Shown: positions 25,192-33,004 of the stretch, in pieces
Layout of the letters: each line of letters starts with the position of its first letter
How positions within the stretch are numbered: position 1 is the stretch's first letter
NCBI RefSeq assembly: GCF_038005985.1
Contig: NZ_JBBOUI010000001.1
Location: 1,756,001 to 1,820,000 of the forward strand
Source of the DNA: Solibacillus sp. FSL R7-0682
GTDB taxonomy: Bacteria; Bacillota; Bacilli; Bacillales_A; Planococcaceae
Direction: 5' to 3'
DNA length: 64,000 nucleotides
Notes under the pieces: generated by a model
Seen by the model: the letters and a program-made list of their open reading frames with translations, nothing else
Databases searched by the model: none
Told to the model about the DNA's origin: nothing
Position numbers and translations under genes: made by a program

Positions 25192-25800
25192 TTATAAATC
25201 ACTAGGTAAATGAAATTGATACATAGTAAGTGCATCGGAGTGTTCTTTAAGCACTTGTATAATTTTAGGATGGGGCTTGTCATAAATCATCGGATAATCT
25301 ATTTCACTTAATGTTCGATTTATCCGAAAGGCTAGCTTTTCTTCTGTTACTGAAAATTGTGCATTGATATCTCTTTTATTACCTCGGGCATCTAAACGGA
25401 TCCATTTGTTTAAAGATTGTATATAGATGGCATTTAGGGCGTGAATACAATATCCTTTTTCCGGTGTATCAAATAGCATGAGACGTTGATAACAAAATCC
25501 GGTTGGAATGCCTTCAGCACGTAATAATGCAGCGAGCAAGTGAGATTTTGCATAACAGATGCCTTCTGTGTGTTGCAACACTTCAGATGCTTTACACGTC
25601 ACAGTAGGTGATTGGATATCCCAAGTATGGGCAATTTCGTCACGGACGAATTCAAAGGCAATTTTCGCCTTGTCAAGTTCTGATTGGACGTTAGCAAACA
25701 ACTGCTTTACTTTTTGTTGAATCACACGATTAGTAAAATCGATTTCATCTAGCTCGAGTAAATAATCATCTAGGTTATTGGAAGAACAAATGAATTCCAT
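25192..25800 (-). CDS. Transglutaminase-like cysteine peptidase-fold protein
   Basis: 202 residues from ATG 25800, preceded by AGGAGGTGAT; GTG 25809 lies inside that site and is rejected. The transglutaminase-like triad is seen: Cys in EGICYAKSHLLAALLRA, His in YCIHALNAIY and Asp in IRLDARGN. Such proteins act as peptidases or cross-linkers; this one has no signal peptide, so it is cytosolic. It is divergent from the DUF2785 gene with only 79 bases between them. Substrate unknown. Confidence 0.85.
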   Translation of the reverse strand: MEFICSSNNLDDYLLELDEIDFTNRVIQQKVKQLFANVQSELDKAKIAFEFVRDEIAHTWDIQSPTVTCKASEVLQHTEGICYAKSHLLAALLRAEGIPTGFCYQRLMLFDTPEKGYCIHALNAIYIQSLNKWIRLDARGNKRDINAQFSVTEEKLAFRINRTLSEIDYPMIYDKPHPKIIQVLKEHSDALTMYQFHLPSDL

Positions 25801-25879
25801 TGTAATCACCTCCTAGTATAATTATAAATAACTTTGACATTTTATTCAAATTAGAAATGAAAATAAAGGAGTTTTATAA

Positions 25880-26686
25880 ATGGACTATACAAAAATACTA
25901 CAAGATTTAATAACGAATAATGAACTGCTATTAAATGAAACTGAAGTACAAAGCTTAGTTGAATTTATGCTTGAAAATATCGGGAATCCTGATCCTTATA
26001 TTAGAGATACACTCATTTATAGGGGCTTTTGCAAATTGATTTTAGATGATCGATTGCAACAAAATCAAATTGTTCATATTTTAAAAGTTTGTTTGGATGA
26101 GCAGCATCTTACATTAAATATTCATACAAAAGTATCGAATGATTCAGTTTTTACTAGATCCTTTTCGGCATTAGTAGTTGCACTCATTGTTTATAAGGAT
26201 GCTCAAAAACGTGAAATCGAAGAGACGTTGGCACAAAATATGATTAAGCAATCGCTTCATTATTTAAATTTAGAATTTGACTATCGCGGCAATGTGAAGG
26301 AGAAAGGATGGGCACATAGTGTGGCACACGGTGCGGATTTATTGACACAGGCCGTATTACATCCGTTATTTGACGAGCTTTGCACAAAAGAAAATGGTTT
26401 AAAAACGATTGAACACTGTTTATCGACTGAATATGCCTTTATCGATGAAGAGGATGAACGATTATTGAATGTGATTGATGCTTTAATCAAAAGAGGGTTA
26501 ACGGAGGAAACGTTAAGTAAATGGGTGCACCATCTTGCACAAACACCTATTCAGGATGAACAGCTAAAATATCGAGTAAGCTGGAATAAGAAACGATTTA
26601 TGTTGACTTTGTATATGTATTTAGTAAAAAGAAAGGCATTTCCTAATTGTAGGGAAATGATCGAACAAAATATCATTTTTGAATAA
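25880..26686 (+). CDS. DUF2785-family protein
   Basis: 268 residues, all helical by composition, no signal or membrane segment. The conserved family block EKGWAHSVAHGADLLTQAV lies near residues 140-158, with two His that could bind a metal or substrate. The rest looks like an ARM/HEAT-type helical array. No function is established for DUF2785. AAAGGAG precedes the ATG. Confidence 0.85.
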   Translation: MDYTKILQDLITNNELLLNETEVQSLVEFMLENIGNPDPYIRDTLIYRGFCKLILDDRLQQNQIVHILKVCLDEQHLTLNIHTKVSNDSVFTRSFSALVVALIVYKDAQKREIEETLAQNMIKQSLHYLNLEFDYRGNVKEKGWAHSVAHGADLLTQAVLHPLFDELCTKENGLKTIEHCLSTEYAFIDEEDERLLNVIDALIKRGLTEETLSKWVHHLAQTPIQDEQLKYRVSWNKKRFMLTLYMYLVKRKAFPNCREMIEQNIIFE

Positions 26687-26768
26687 AAGGAAAAATAAAG
26701 AGACCGGGACAAAACTATATTATTAAAAGAAAATTAGGATTTCGATTAACAAAAATTTGATAGTTATT

Positions 26769-26832
26769 GAATTGATTGGAGTGTAGGGTCGACTCCTAGG
26801 GGAAGAGCGTACCTGGAAACGGAAATCAATTC
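26769..26832. repeat. Short, internally deleted copy of a Bacillales intergenic repeat
   Basis: Outer inverted repeat GAATTGATT / AATCAATTC encloses AGGG..GACTCCT.GGGGAA joined to AGCGT and GGAAACGGAAATCAA. Those flanks match both ends of the 34.8-kb element, but about 80 bases of its centre are missing, as if removed between the GGGAA and CGGAA direct repeats. Confidence 0.65.
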
Positions 26833-26842
26833 CTTCTATAGC

Positions 26843-26883
26843 AAAAAATCAAGCTTTTCTATTAGGAAAAGCCTGATTTTTTT
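26843..26883. terminator. Bidirectional terminator between convergent genes
   Basis: AAAAAATCAAGCTTTTC pairs with GAAAAGCCTGATTTTTT (one mismatch), with A and T runs on both sides. Confidence 0.85.
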
Positions 26884-26909
26884 ATTATGCCCTAGGCTCT
26901 TTTTATCGG

Positions 26910-27449
26910 TTAGTTTGTAATGCTTGCACCATTTTCACTAAAAAACTGCATATTCTCAAGCATAGAATCGTGTAAGTTTCTTGGTACAGTATTCTTTGTT
27001 ATGTAAATATTTTTGCTACTAGGTGTAATAGGTTTGACATAAAATGAATACTTCTTTTTACTACGATTTGTAAAGGATATGGAATGTATTGGCTCAAAAA
27101 GTGGGCTTGTAAAAATAATATAGTTACCATTATTTGTTTTAAAAAGCATGCGTTGATCTTCTTGAATAGTTGGCTGAACTAGGGATAATTTTAGCTTGTC
27201 ATTTAATCGATTGCTTTTAAATAATGCAAAGCTATTCCTCTCTTCTTGTTCAAATAATACTACTGTTATGTCGGTATCAAAAAGCGATGATTTTTCGATG
27301 AGTAAAATGGGTGAATCATTTTGTAAGCGTAGCTGGATTGCAGTAAGCATTTCAGTTTCTTTGGGTAAGACTGAATAGGCTTTATACGCATTAAATGAGG
27401 CTGTAAAAATGATTAAACCGATTGCGATAAATAATAAATAATTTTTCAA
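26910..27449 (-). CDS. Membrane-anchored extracytoplasmic protein of unknown function
   Basis: 179 residues from TTG 27449, chosen because GGAGG lies 6 bases upstream; the longer frame to 27578 has no site and runs into the opposite promoter. MKNYLLFIAIGLIIFTAS is a signal anchor or signal peptide. The remaining part is beta-rich (SPILLIEKSSLFDTDITVVL, NNGNYIIFTSPLF) with a basic stretch NRSKKKYSFYV. I do not recognise a family. It is divergent from an ECF sigma gene with 147 bases between, so it may belong to the same response. Confidence 0.65.
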   Translation of the reverse strand: MKNYLLFIAIGLIIFTASFNAYKAYSVLPKETEMLTAIQLRLQNDSPILLIEKSSLFDTDITVVLFEQEERNSFALFKSNRLNDKLKLSLVQPTIQEDQRMLFKTNNGNYIIFTSPLFEPIHSISFTNRSKKKYSFYVKPITPSSKNIYITKNTVPRNLHDSMLENMQFFSENGASITN

Positions 27450-27535
27450 ATTGGACCTCCTTAAGAAAAAGATCAACTCCGTGGCGACCTCTTTAGTGAG
27501 ATTAATAGTAGTATACGCTGGAACAAAAAGAAATT

Positions 27536-27562
27536 TGAAACTATTTCCAAAGTTCGTCCGTC
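27536..27562 (+). promoter_or_regulatory. ECF-type promoter upstream of the sigma factor gene
   Basis: TGAAAC at 27536-27541 and CGTC at 27559-27562, separated by exactly 17 bases: the GAAAC-N16/17-CGTC pattern of ECF factors such as B. subtilis SigM. The start codon of the sigma gene lies 34 bases further on, so autoregulation is expected. Confidence 0.7.
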
Positions 27563-27596
27563 TATTTGGCAAGTTCATATGAAGGGAGGGGCGGAA

Positions 27597-28118
27597 GTGG
27601 ATACATATGAGCTAACCCAAATCATGCAAGAACATGGCGATTATTTAGTAAAGCTTTCTTATATTTATGTGAAAAATTGGAGTATGGCAGAGGAGATTGT
27701 ACAAGATGTTTTTGTGAAATTTTATGAAACGCATGGGCAATATGAACAGCGTGCAACATTAAAAACATATTTAGCAAAGATGACTATTAATAAAAGCTAC
27801 GATTATTTGAGAAGCGTAAAAGGACGAATGAAAATGTTACGTCAAATGTGGAACACAGCTGAGCTATCTCGTCCATCAGTTGAGCAGGAAACATTAATCA
27901 TGCTAACAAAAAATCAAATTGCCAATGAAGTCTTTAAGTTACCGCTCAAATATCGTGAAGCGGTTGTACTATATTATTATGATGAAATGACAAGTAGGGA
28001 GATCGCTGAACTGTTGGTTGTATCAGAAAATACTATAAAAACCCGTTTGAGGCGGGCGCGTGAATTGTTGAAGCCGAAGCTTATAGATTTTCAAAGTGAG
28101 GTGACAGTAGATGACTAA
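27597..28118 (+). CDS. ECF-type RNA polymerase sigma factor (SigM-like promoter class)
   Basis: 173 residues from GTG 27597, preceded by GGGAGGGG at the right distance; an ATG at 27579 lies before that site and is rejected. Region 2: LSYIYVKNWSMAEEIVQDVFVKFYE and LAKMTINKSYDYLRS. Region 4: LPLKYREAVVLYYYDEMTSRE then the HTH IAELLVVSENTIKTRLRRAREL, both canonical. The stop overlaps the next gene by 8 bases. It sits behind a promoter it probably recognises itself. Confidence 0.93.
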   Translation: MDTYELTQIMQEHGDYLVKLSYIYVKNWSMAEEIVQDVFVKFYETHGQYEQRATLKTYLAKMTINKSYDYLRSVKGRMKMLRQMWNTAELSRPSVEQETLIMLTKNQIANEVFKLPLKYREAVVLYYYDEMTSREIAELLVVSENTIKTRLRRARELLKPKLIDFQSEVTVDD

Positions 28119-29655
28119 AATAAAGCAACAACTGAAAAATGTTTTAGACAAAAGAGAGCGCTTTACAAAACAAAATGAACTGGCCGTGTTAGCTCGTATT
28201 CAAAAAGAGAAACGAACTGTTAAAATTCCATTTATTTTGATTAGCTTTGTTGCACTTACAATTCTCTTTATCGCACTCATAAGTCGTCCCAATGATCCAA
28301 TTGTTACAGCGAGTGAGGCTTCACTTTTTAACTATATAGAGCAAACAACGGGGCAAGGTGTGGAAGTACTTTATAAAGAAATGGGTGTTCAAGAAAAAAA
28401 TGATGCTATCGTCGTATATCAACTGAAAAATAATGAGCAAGTGCTTACGACAGAGTATGTACAATTTCACGATAATAAATGGCAACAAGTGCATAGTATT
28501 GATCTTCCTATACAAGCACCATACTTATGGCAATCTACAAATAGTGTACCGTATTTAACAACGGGAATTATTTTAAACAGAGATGTGAAAACAGTCATAG
28601 TAGGAGAAAAGGAAGCGCAATTAATTGAGTTAAATAAAGAATGGCTTTATTACTTTAGCTTTTCACAACAGCAAGCAAACCGTGTTGTTGTGAAGTATAG
28701 CGACGGAAATTACGAGCGTCTTCAAGGGGAGATGGAAACAGAGTCATTAAGCATACCTTATGCTTCAATGACATCGAATACACAAACCATTATTACGTAT
28801 TTATCTGATACGATGGATCAAGGGAAGCACGATTACACCGCATATCCGATCGTAGTAGATTCAAAAATTAATAAGTTACAGCGTAAAGATGTGATGTTGT
28901 ATGAAAATGTAGAAGGACAAAACATCATTAGTCGCATTATAGGCTTACCAGGAGAACGTTTAGAAATACAAAATGGTACAGTCGTTATCAATCAGATTCC
29001 GTATAATGACTATTATGGATATGCAAAAATCGGAGGAGAGCAAGTAGTTGAATCCTACATAGAAAAGGTAGGGAATGCGATTGAAAATGAAGATGCGGTA
29101 AAAGCATTATTCGATTATACGATGCCTGAAATTCTTTTAAATGATAATGAAGTATTGGTCGTCCCTGATAACTGGATGCGTGGGAAAATTGAAGTAATTT
29201 CATTGGCAAACATAAAAGGTCAGGTGCTTGGCTATGAAGCGAGCACAGTGGCAAAAAAGATTTGGACCGATAAAGAAATTCAGCTCTATAACACGTTTAA
29301 AGATCAGTACAATTCAGAAGTCTTTCGTGATGAGTCTCCTATAACCATTGCACGTGTTTATTTATACGCAAGCTTTCTTCATGATGAGCAAACTGTTTAT
29401 CGGTTGTTAACGACTCGTGAAAACTATATTGTTTGGTCAGAAGAAGAGCATATGAAACCAAAACCGGAGTTTGAAAATCAAACTGCAAGCAAACAGGCAG
29501 TCCAAAATGCGAGTTCCTTATTAACCGGAGAATTTAAAATGCTAGATGATTACAGTGGTTATATAGATTTCGTGGTAGATGATGAAAAGCAAGGCTTTCA
29601 AATGATTTTAAATGAATCGGGCATTTGGCAAGTCGCATTTATGCCGATGCAGTAA
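28111..29655 (+). CDS. Membrane protein with an inactive signal-peptidase-like domain; probable anti-sigma factor
   Basis: 514 residues. A basic cytoplasmic head of 37 residues is followed by one membrane helix (IPFILISFVALTILFIALI) and a large external part. Residues about 235-375 look like type I signal peptidase (S26): RIIGLPGERLEIQNG (box D, 275-289) and PDNWMRGKIEVIS..IKGQVLGY (box E). The catalytic lysine that normally precedes RIIGLPG is S274, and the serine of the SMxP box is replaced (TAYP, T243), so protease activity is not expected. The gene overlaps the sigma gene by 8 bases, implying a regulator of that factor. The family of the first and last thirds is unknown. Confidence 0.7.
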   Translation: MTKIKQQLKNVLDKRERFTKQNELAVLARIQKEKRTVKIPFILISFVALTILFIALISRPNDPIVTASEASLFNYIEQTTGQGVEVLYKEMGVQEKNDAIVVYQLKNNEQVLTTEYVQFHDNKWQQVHSIDLPIQAPYLWQSTNSVPYLTTGIILNRDVKTVIVGEKEAQLIELNKEWLYYFSFSQQQANRVVVKYSDGNYERLQGEMETESLSIPYASMTSNTQTIITYLSDTMDQGKHDYTAYPIVVDSKINKLQRKDVMLYENVEGQNIISRIIGLPGERLEIQNGTVVINQIPYNDYYGYAKIGGEQVVESYIEKVGNAIENEDAVKALFDYTMPEILLNDNEVLVVPDNWMRGKIEVISLANIKGQVLGYEASTVAKKIWTDKEIQLYNTFKDQYNSEVFRDESPITIARVYLYASFLHDEQTVYRLLTTRENYIVWSEEEHMKPKPEFENQTASKQAVQNASSLLTGEFKMLDDYSGYIDFVVDDEKQGFQMILNESGIWQVAFMPMQ

Positions 29656-29718
29656 TATATGATCTTTAAAGAGAATAGGAATAGGATGTTTTAAGTAGTT
29701 CCAATTCATTTATTAGAG

Positions 29719-29769
29719 GTGTTTGATTATCAGAGCAGTTACTGATGGTCAAACGCCTTTTAATTTTTA
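29719..29769 (+). terminator. Terminator after the second ECF locus
   Basis: AGGTGTTTGA pairs with TCAAACGCCT, extended by ATCAG/CTGAT, followed by TTTTAATTTTT. Confidence 0.75.
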
Positions 29770-29820
29770 ATATACGTAATAGCTAAGATCTATAAATTAG
29801 AAAATTATTGGAAATAAATG

Positions 29821-29888
29821 TTGACGATTTGTATCAGCTGCCGATATACTATTTATATCAGCACTCGATATATCATCTGTCGATAATA
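29821..29888 (+). promoter_or_regulatory. padR promoter with three operator repeats
   Basis: TTGACG (29821-29826), 18 bases and TATACT (29845-29850) form a good promoter. Three copies of a 17-base element with TATC..GATA ends overlie it and the leader: TATCAGCTGCCGATATA (29832), TATCAGCACTCGATATA (29856) and TATCATCTGTCGATAAT (29871). Copy 1 covers the spacer and -10, so bound repressor should block the polymerase. PadR autoregulation is the natural reading. Confidence 0.8.
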
Positions 29889-29902
29889 AAGGAGGGATTT
29901 GG

Positions 29903-30220
29903 ATGCATCAGCCGTTAACGGAAGGCATTTATTACATTTTGCTCGCACTATATGAACCGAGGCACGGCTACGGCATCATGCAAGTAGTAGAAGAATGGAG
30001 TGATGGTCGCGTGAAGCTAGGGGCCGGAACGACATACGGTGCACTAAAAAATTTGCAAGAAAAAAAATTTATTGAAACTTTAGAGGGGGAAGGACGTAAA
30101 AAAGAGTATGTAATCACCGAGCTAGGGAAGGAAATCGTTGAAATCGAAGTGCAACGCTTACAAGAATTGCATGACAATGGACGGAAAATTATTTCAAGGT
30201 CGGGAGGGTTATTAGAATGA
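29903..30220 (+). CDS. PadR-family transcriptional regulator
   Basis: 105 residues, the short PadR class. Winged helix: LTEGIYYILLALYEPRHGYGIMQVVEEWSDGRVKLGAGTTYGALKNLQEKKFIE with the conserved Tyr-Gly and TTYGALKNL recognition helix, then wing RKKEYVITELGKEIVE. AAAGGAGGG precedes the ATG. It overlaps the DUF2812 gene by 4 bases and heads a four-gene operon ending in an ABC exporter. It is expected to repress this operon through the TATC-N-GATA repeats until an unknown inducer appears. Confidence 0.92.
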   Translation: MHQPLTEGIYYILLALYEPRHGYGIMQVVEEWSDGRVKLGAGTTYGALKNLQEKKFIETLEGEGRKKEYVITELGKEIVEIEVQRLQELHDNGRKIISRSGGLLE

Positions 30221-30753
30221 GAAAGTTCAAATTGTTTTTTGATGAAACGAAGGAAGAACAGTGGGTTAACGACATGTCACAGCAAGGTTGGCATTTAAAG
30301 AATCATCGTATTTTTTTGTACATATTTGAAAAAGGTGAGCCTGGGCAATACGTTTACCGATGTGATATGTTAGAAGGATTTGGCTACAGTAAAGTAGCGA
30401 AAGACTATATTGACTTCGTCGAAGGAACTGGCGCAGAGCTTGTGTACAAAAAACTTCACTGGGTTTATTTTCGTCAACATCGTAATGTAGGTCCATTTGA
30501 GCTTTATTCAGATACTTCTTCAAAACTTATGCTCATAAATCGCGTACTAATGTTATACATTGCTTTAGCACTTATCGGTTTATTGTTAGCGATTATTAAT
30601 GGCGGTGCAAGTCTATACGGGGAAGTGCTTCATCTGAATGATTTTTTTGCGGGAGTCGGAACGGGTATTTTTGCTGTCATGCTTATTCCTATTACAATGC
30701 TCCTCATTCGAAGACGTAATTTGAAAAAGAAAATGGCACTATATGAAGTGTAG
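30217..30753 (+). CDS. DUF2812-domain membrane protein
   Basis: 178 residues. The DUF2812 signature is in the first 100 residues: FDETKEEQWVNDMSQQGWHLKN, YVYRCDMLEGFG and VHWVYFR-type (KLHWVYFRQ). Two hydrophobic helices follow (ALALIGLLLAIING and FAVMLIPITMLLI) with a basic tail. DUF2812 genes regularly follow PadR genes in Firmicutes; their role is unknown, possibly sensing or assisting export. Overlaps padR by 4 bases; the ATPase gene follows 12 bases later. Confidence 0.88.
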   Translation: MRKFKLFFDETKEEQWVNDMSQQGWHLKNHRIFLYIFEKGEPGQYVYRCDMLEGFGYSKVAKDYIDFVEGTGAELVYKKLHWVYFRQHRNVGPFELYSDTSSKLMLINRVLMLYIALALIGLLLAIINGGASLYGEVLHLNDFFAGVGTGIFAVMLIPITMLLIRRRNLKKKMALYEV

Positions 30754-30765
30754 GGAGGAAAAGAA

Positions 30766-31668
30766 ATGGTGTTGCAACTAACAGGCGTGACGAAGCGTTA
30801 TAAAGATTTTACAGCGGTGGATCACTTAAACTTTACGATCGAAAAAGGCGAAATATTTGGTCTAATCGGTCAAAATGGTGCGGGTAAAACGACAACATTC
30901 CGCATGATTTTAGATTTGCAGGACACGACAGAAGGAACAATTACGTGGGATGGTCAGCCTATTAAGAAAGTTAACCGTGATATTTTAGGGTATTTACCAG
31001 AGGAGCGCGGTATTTTCCCGCAAATGAAAGTCGAGGAGCAGCTATATTTCTTCGGTGAGCTGAGAGGAATGAACCGTGAGCAATTAAAGGCGGACATCGA
31101 TTTTTGGATTCAACGTTTTGATCTAGAAGAAAAGCGTCACGTCAAGGCAGAAACATTATCAAAAGGGAATCAGCAAAAGGTACAGCTCATTGCGAGTTTT
31201 ATTCATAAGCCAAAATTTTTAATTTTAGATGAGCCATTCAGTGGACTGGACCCAGTGAATATGGAGCTATTAAAAAATGCGATTTTATATTTAAAGGACC
31301 AAGGGATGACGATTTTATTTTCTAGTCATCAAATGGATAATGTGGAGGAGCTTTGTGACCACTTATGCTTATTAAAACGTGGTGAATCATTATTTTCAGG
31401 TTCACTGCTTGATTTGAAAAAGCAATATGGTAAAACGAAATTAACAGTGCGCACCGATCAATCTTTTGAGGAGCTTTCGCAATATCCAGGTGTAAATCAT
31501 GTGAAAATTGAGCGTGATGGGCAAGTTGTCCTGACGTTAGAAGATGAATCTTATGCGCCAGCACTTTTTGAAATCTTCTCAAATGGAGCATATATTGAAA
31601 AATTCAGCTTGGATTATTTAACATTGCATGAAATTTTCAAAGAAAAGGTAGGTGCTGGTCTTGTCTAA
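30766..31668 (+). CDS. ABC transporter ATP-binding protein (NatA/YhaQ-like)
   Basis: 300 residues. Walker A GQNGAGKTT, Q-loop region GYLPEERGIFPQM, signature LSKGNQQKVQ and Walker B FLILDEPFSGLDP are all intact. The C-terminal 80 residues are the extension typical of NatA/YhaQ-type exporters (DUF4162-like). Pairs with the permease gene that overlaps its end. AGGGAGGAAAAG precedes the ATG. A drug or sodium export function is inferred from relatives. Confidence 0.93.
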   Translation: MVLQLTGVTKRYKDFTAVDHLNFTIEKGEIFGLIGQNGAGKTTTFRMILDLQDTTEGTITWDGQPIKKVNRDILGYLPEERGIFPQMKVEEQLYFFGELRGMNREQLKADIDFWIQRFDLEEKRHVKAETLSKGNQQKVQLIASFIHKPKFLILDEPFSGLDPVNMELLKNAILYLKDQGMTILFSSHQMDNVEELCDHLCLLKRGESLFSGSLLDLKKQYGKTKLTVRTDQSFEELSQYPGVNHVKIERDGQVVLTLEDESYAPALFEIFSNGAYIEKFSLDYLTLHEIFKEKVGAGLV

Positions 31669-32893
31669 ATTTAGCGTACTTGTGAAGCAATTATATAAGC
31701 AAAAAATTCGTACAAAATCCTTTATTTTAACAACACTTCTTTATTTAGTCGTATTGTCAGCCATTATGTTCTGGTCAGAAATTAAGGAATTTTTCTTCTC
31801 AGGTGAGGAGGATACGATTGCAATAGTCAATGAAACAAATTTTGATGTGGCCCAAATTTTACAAGCAAACGAAAGCTATGAGTGGGAGTTTGTAAGTACG
31901 GATGGCATTGCTGACAAATTAGAAGAGGGCGATTATTATGCAGCCTTCACGCTGACAGATGAAGCAGGGAAGTTAGCAACGAAAATTGAATCATACGATC
32001 CACTTCCATTAAATGACCAGCAAGATTTTACGAGTATTTTAAGCCAAGTCGGACAAATGTATGCAATGGGGCAATTAGATTTAACTCAAGAGCAACAGCA
32101 GCTTTTACTTTCGACGGAACCAATTATTACTCTTGAAGCAATTAACGAGGAAGCAACAGATGGGAAGTCCACTGATGAAAAGATGGCGGGAGTATTTATT
32201 TCTTATGCCATTGGGATCATCATTTACATGTTTGTTGCAACATACTTATCGATGATTACAACAGAAGTGGCGTCAGAAAAAGGTTCTCGCGCGTTAGAAA
32301 TGCTTTTAGTAAGTGTAAAACCTGAAACTCATTTCCGCGCAAAGCTTGCAGGTGTGTCTTTAGTGGCGCTGACGCAGTTTGTTATTTTGTTTGGCGGGCT
32401 ACTTGCTTTATTACGTTTTACAGACAATGGTAGCAAATGGACGATGGTCACAGATTTACTTGATTCCTTATCAGCAAGCTATTTCTTATATGTTGTCGGC
32501 TTCTTGTTCTTTACAATTTTCTTGTATTTAATTATTGGTGCATTATTTGGCTCCCTTGTTGCCAAGGTAGAAGAAGCAGGGCAAGTGATGATGCCAGCGT
32601 TAATGCTTACATTTCTTGGGTTTTATGTTATGCTTTCAGGAATGGGCAATCCAGATACGATGCTAATTAAAGTCTTCTCCTATATTCCATTTACATCGGG
32701 CATGGTTATGCCGATGCGAATCGGTGCGACAGACATTTCAGCAATTGCGCCATTAATCAGTTTTGCTATATTAGTCGCAACAACGGCGTTCTTATATTTC
32801 ATCAGCTTAACGTTCTATAAACGAAGTGTGTTAACGTATTCATCAGGTGGTATTATTCAAAAAATTAAAACAGTCTTTAAAGTCACGACATAA
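31661..32893 (+). CDS. ABC transporter permease (NatB/YhaP-like)
   Basis: 410 residues from TTG 31661 (AGGTAGG 8 bases upstream), overlapping the ATPase stop by 8 bases. One membrane helix (FILTTLLYLVVLSAIMFW) is followed by an external domain of about 130 residues and a five- to six-helix block from about residue 175 (FISYAIGIIIYMFVATYLSM), the ABC-2 NatB layout. The TTEVASEKGSRALEMLLVSV stretch is the conserved coupling region. Confidence 0.9.
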   Translation: MSKFSVLVKQLYKQKIRTKSFILTTLLYLVVLSAIMFWSEIKEFFFSGEEDTIAIVNETNFDVAQILQANESYEWEFVSTDGIADKLEEGDYYAAFTLTDEAGKLATKIESYDPLPLNDQQDFTSILSQVGQMYAMGQLDLTQEQQQLLLSTEPIITLEAINEEATDGKSTDEKMAGVFISYAIGIIIYMFVATYLSMITTEVASEKGSRALEMLLVSVKPETHFRAKLAGVSLVALTQFVILFGGLLALLRFTDNGSKWTMVTDLLDSLSASYFLYVVGFLFFTIFLYLIIGALFGSLVAKVEEAGQVMMPALMLTFLGFYVMLSGMGNPDTMLIKVFSYIPFTSGMVMPMRIGATDISAIAPLISFAILVATTAFLYFISLTFYKRSVLTYSSGGIIQKIKTVFKVTT

Positions 32894-32943
32894 CGGTTAG
32901 AGTAGCGTTTCACAGTTAATCGTAGTACACTTAAGACGTACGT

Positions 32944-32975
32944 AGAGATTTGTCTTTTCGACAAGTCTCTTTTTT
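32944..32975 (+). terminator. Terminator of the padR-ABC operon
   Basis: AGAGATTTGTC pairs with GACAAGTCTCT (one G-U), 5-base loop, T-run. Confidence 0.88.
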
Positions 32976-33004
32976 ATTGAACGTAAATTAAAGGTTAGGA
33001 TGAC

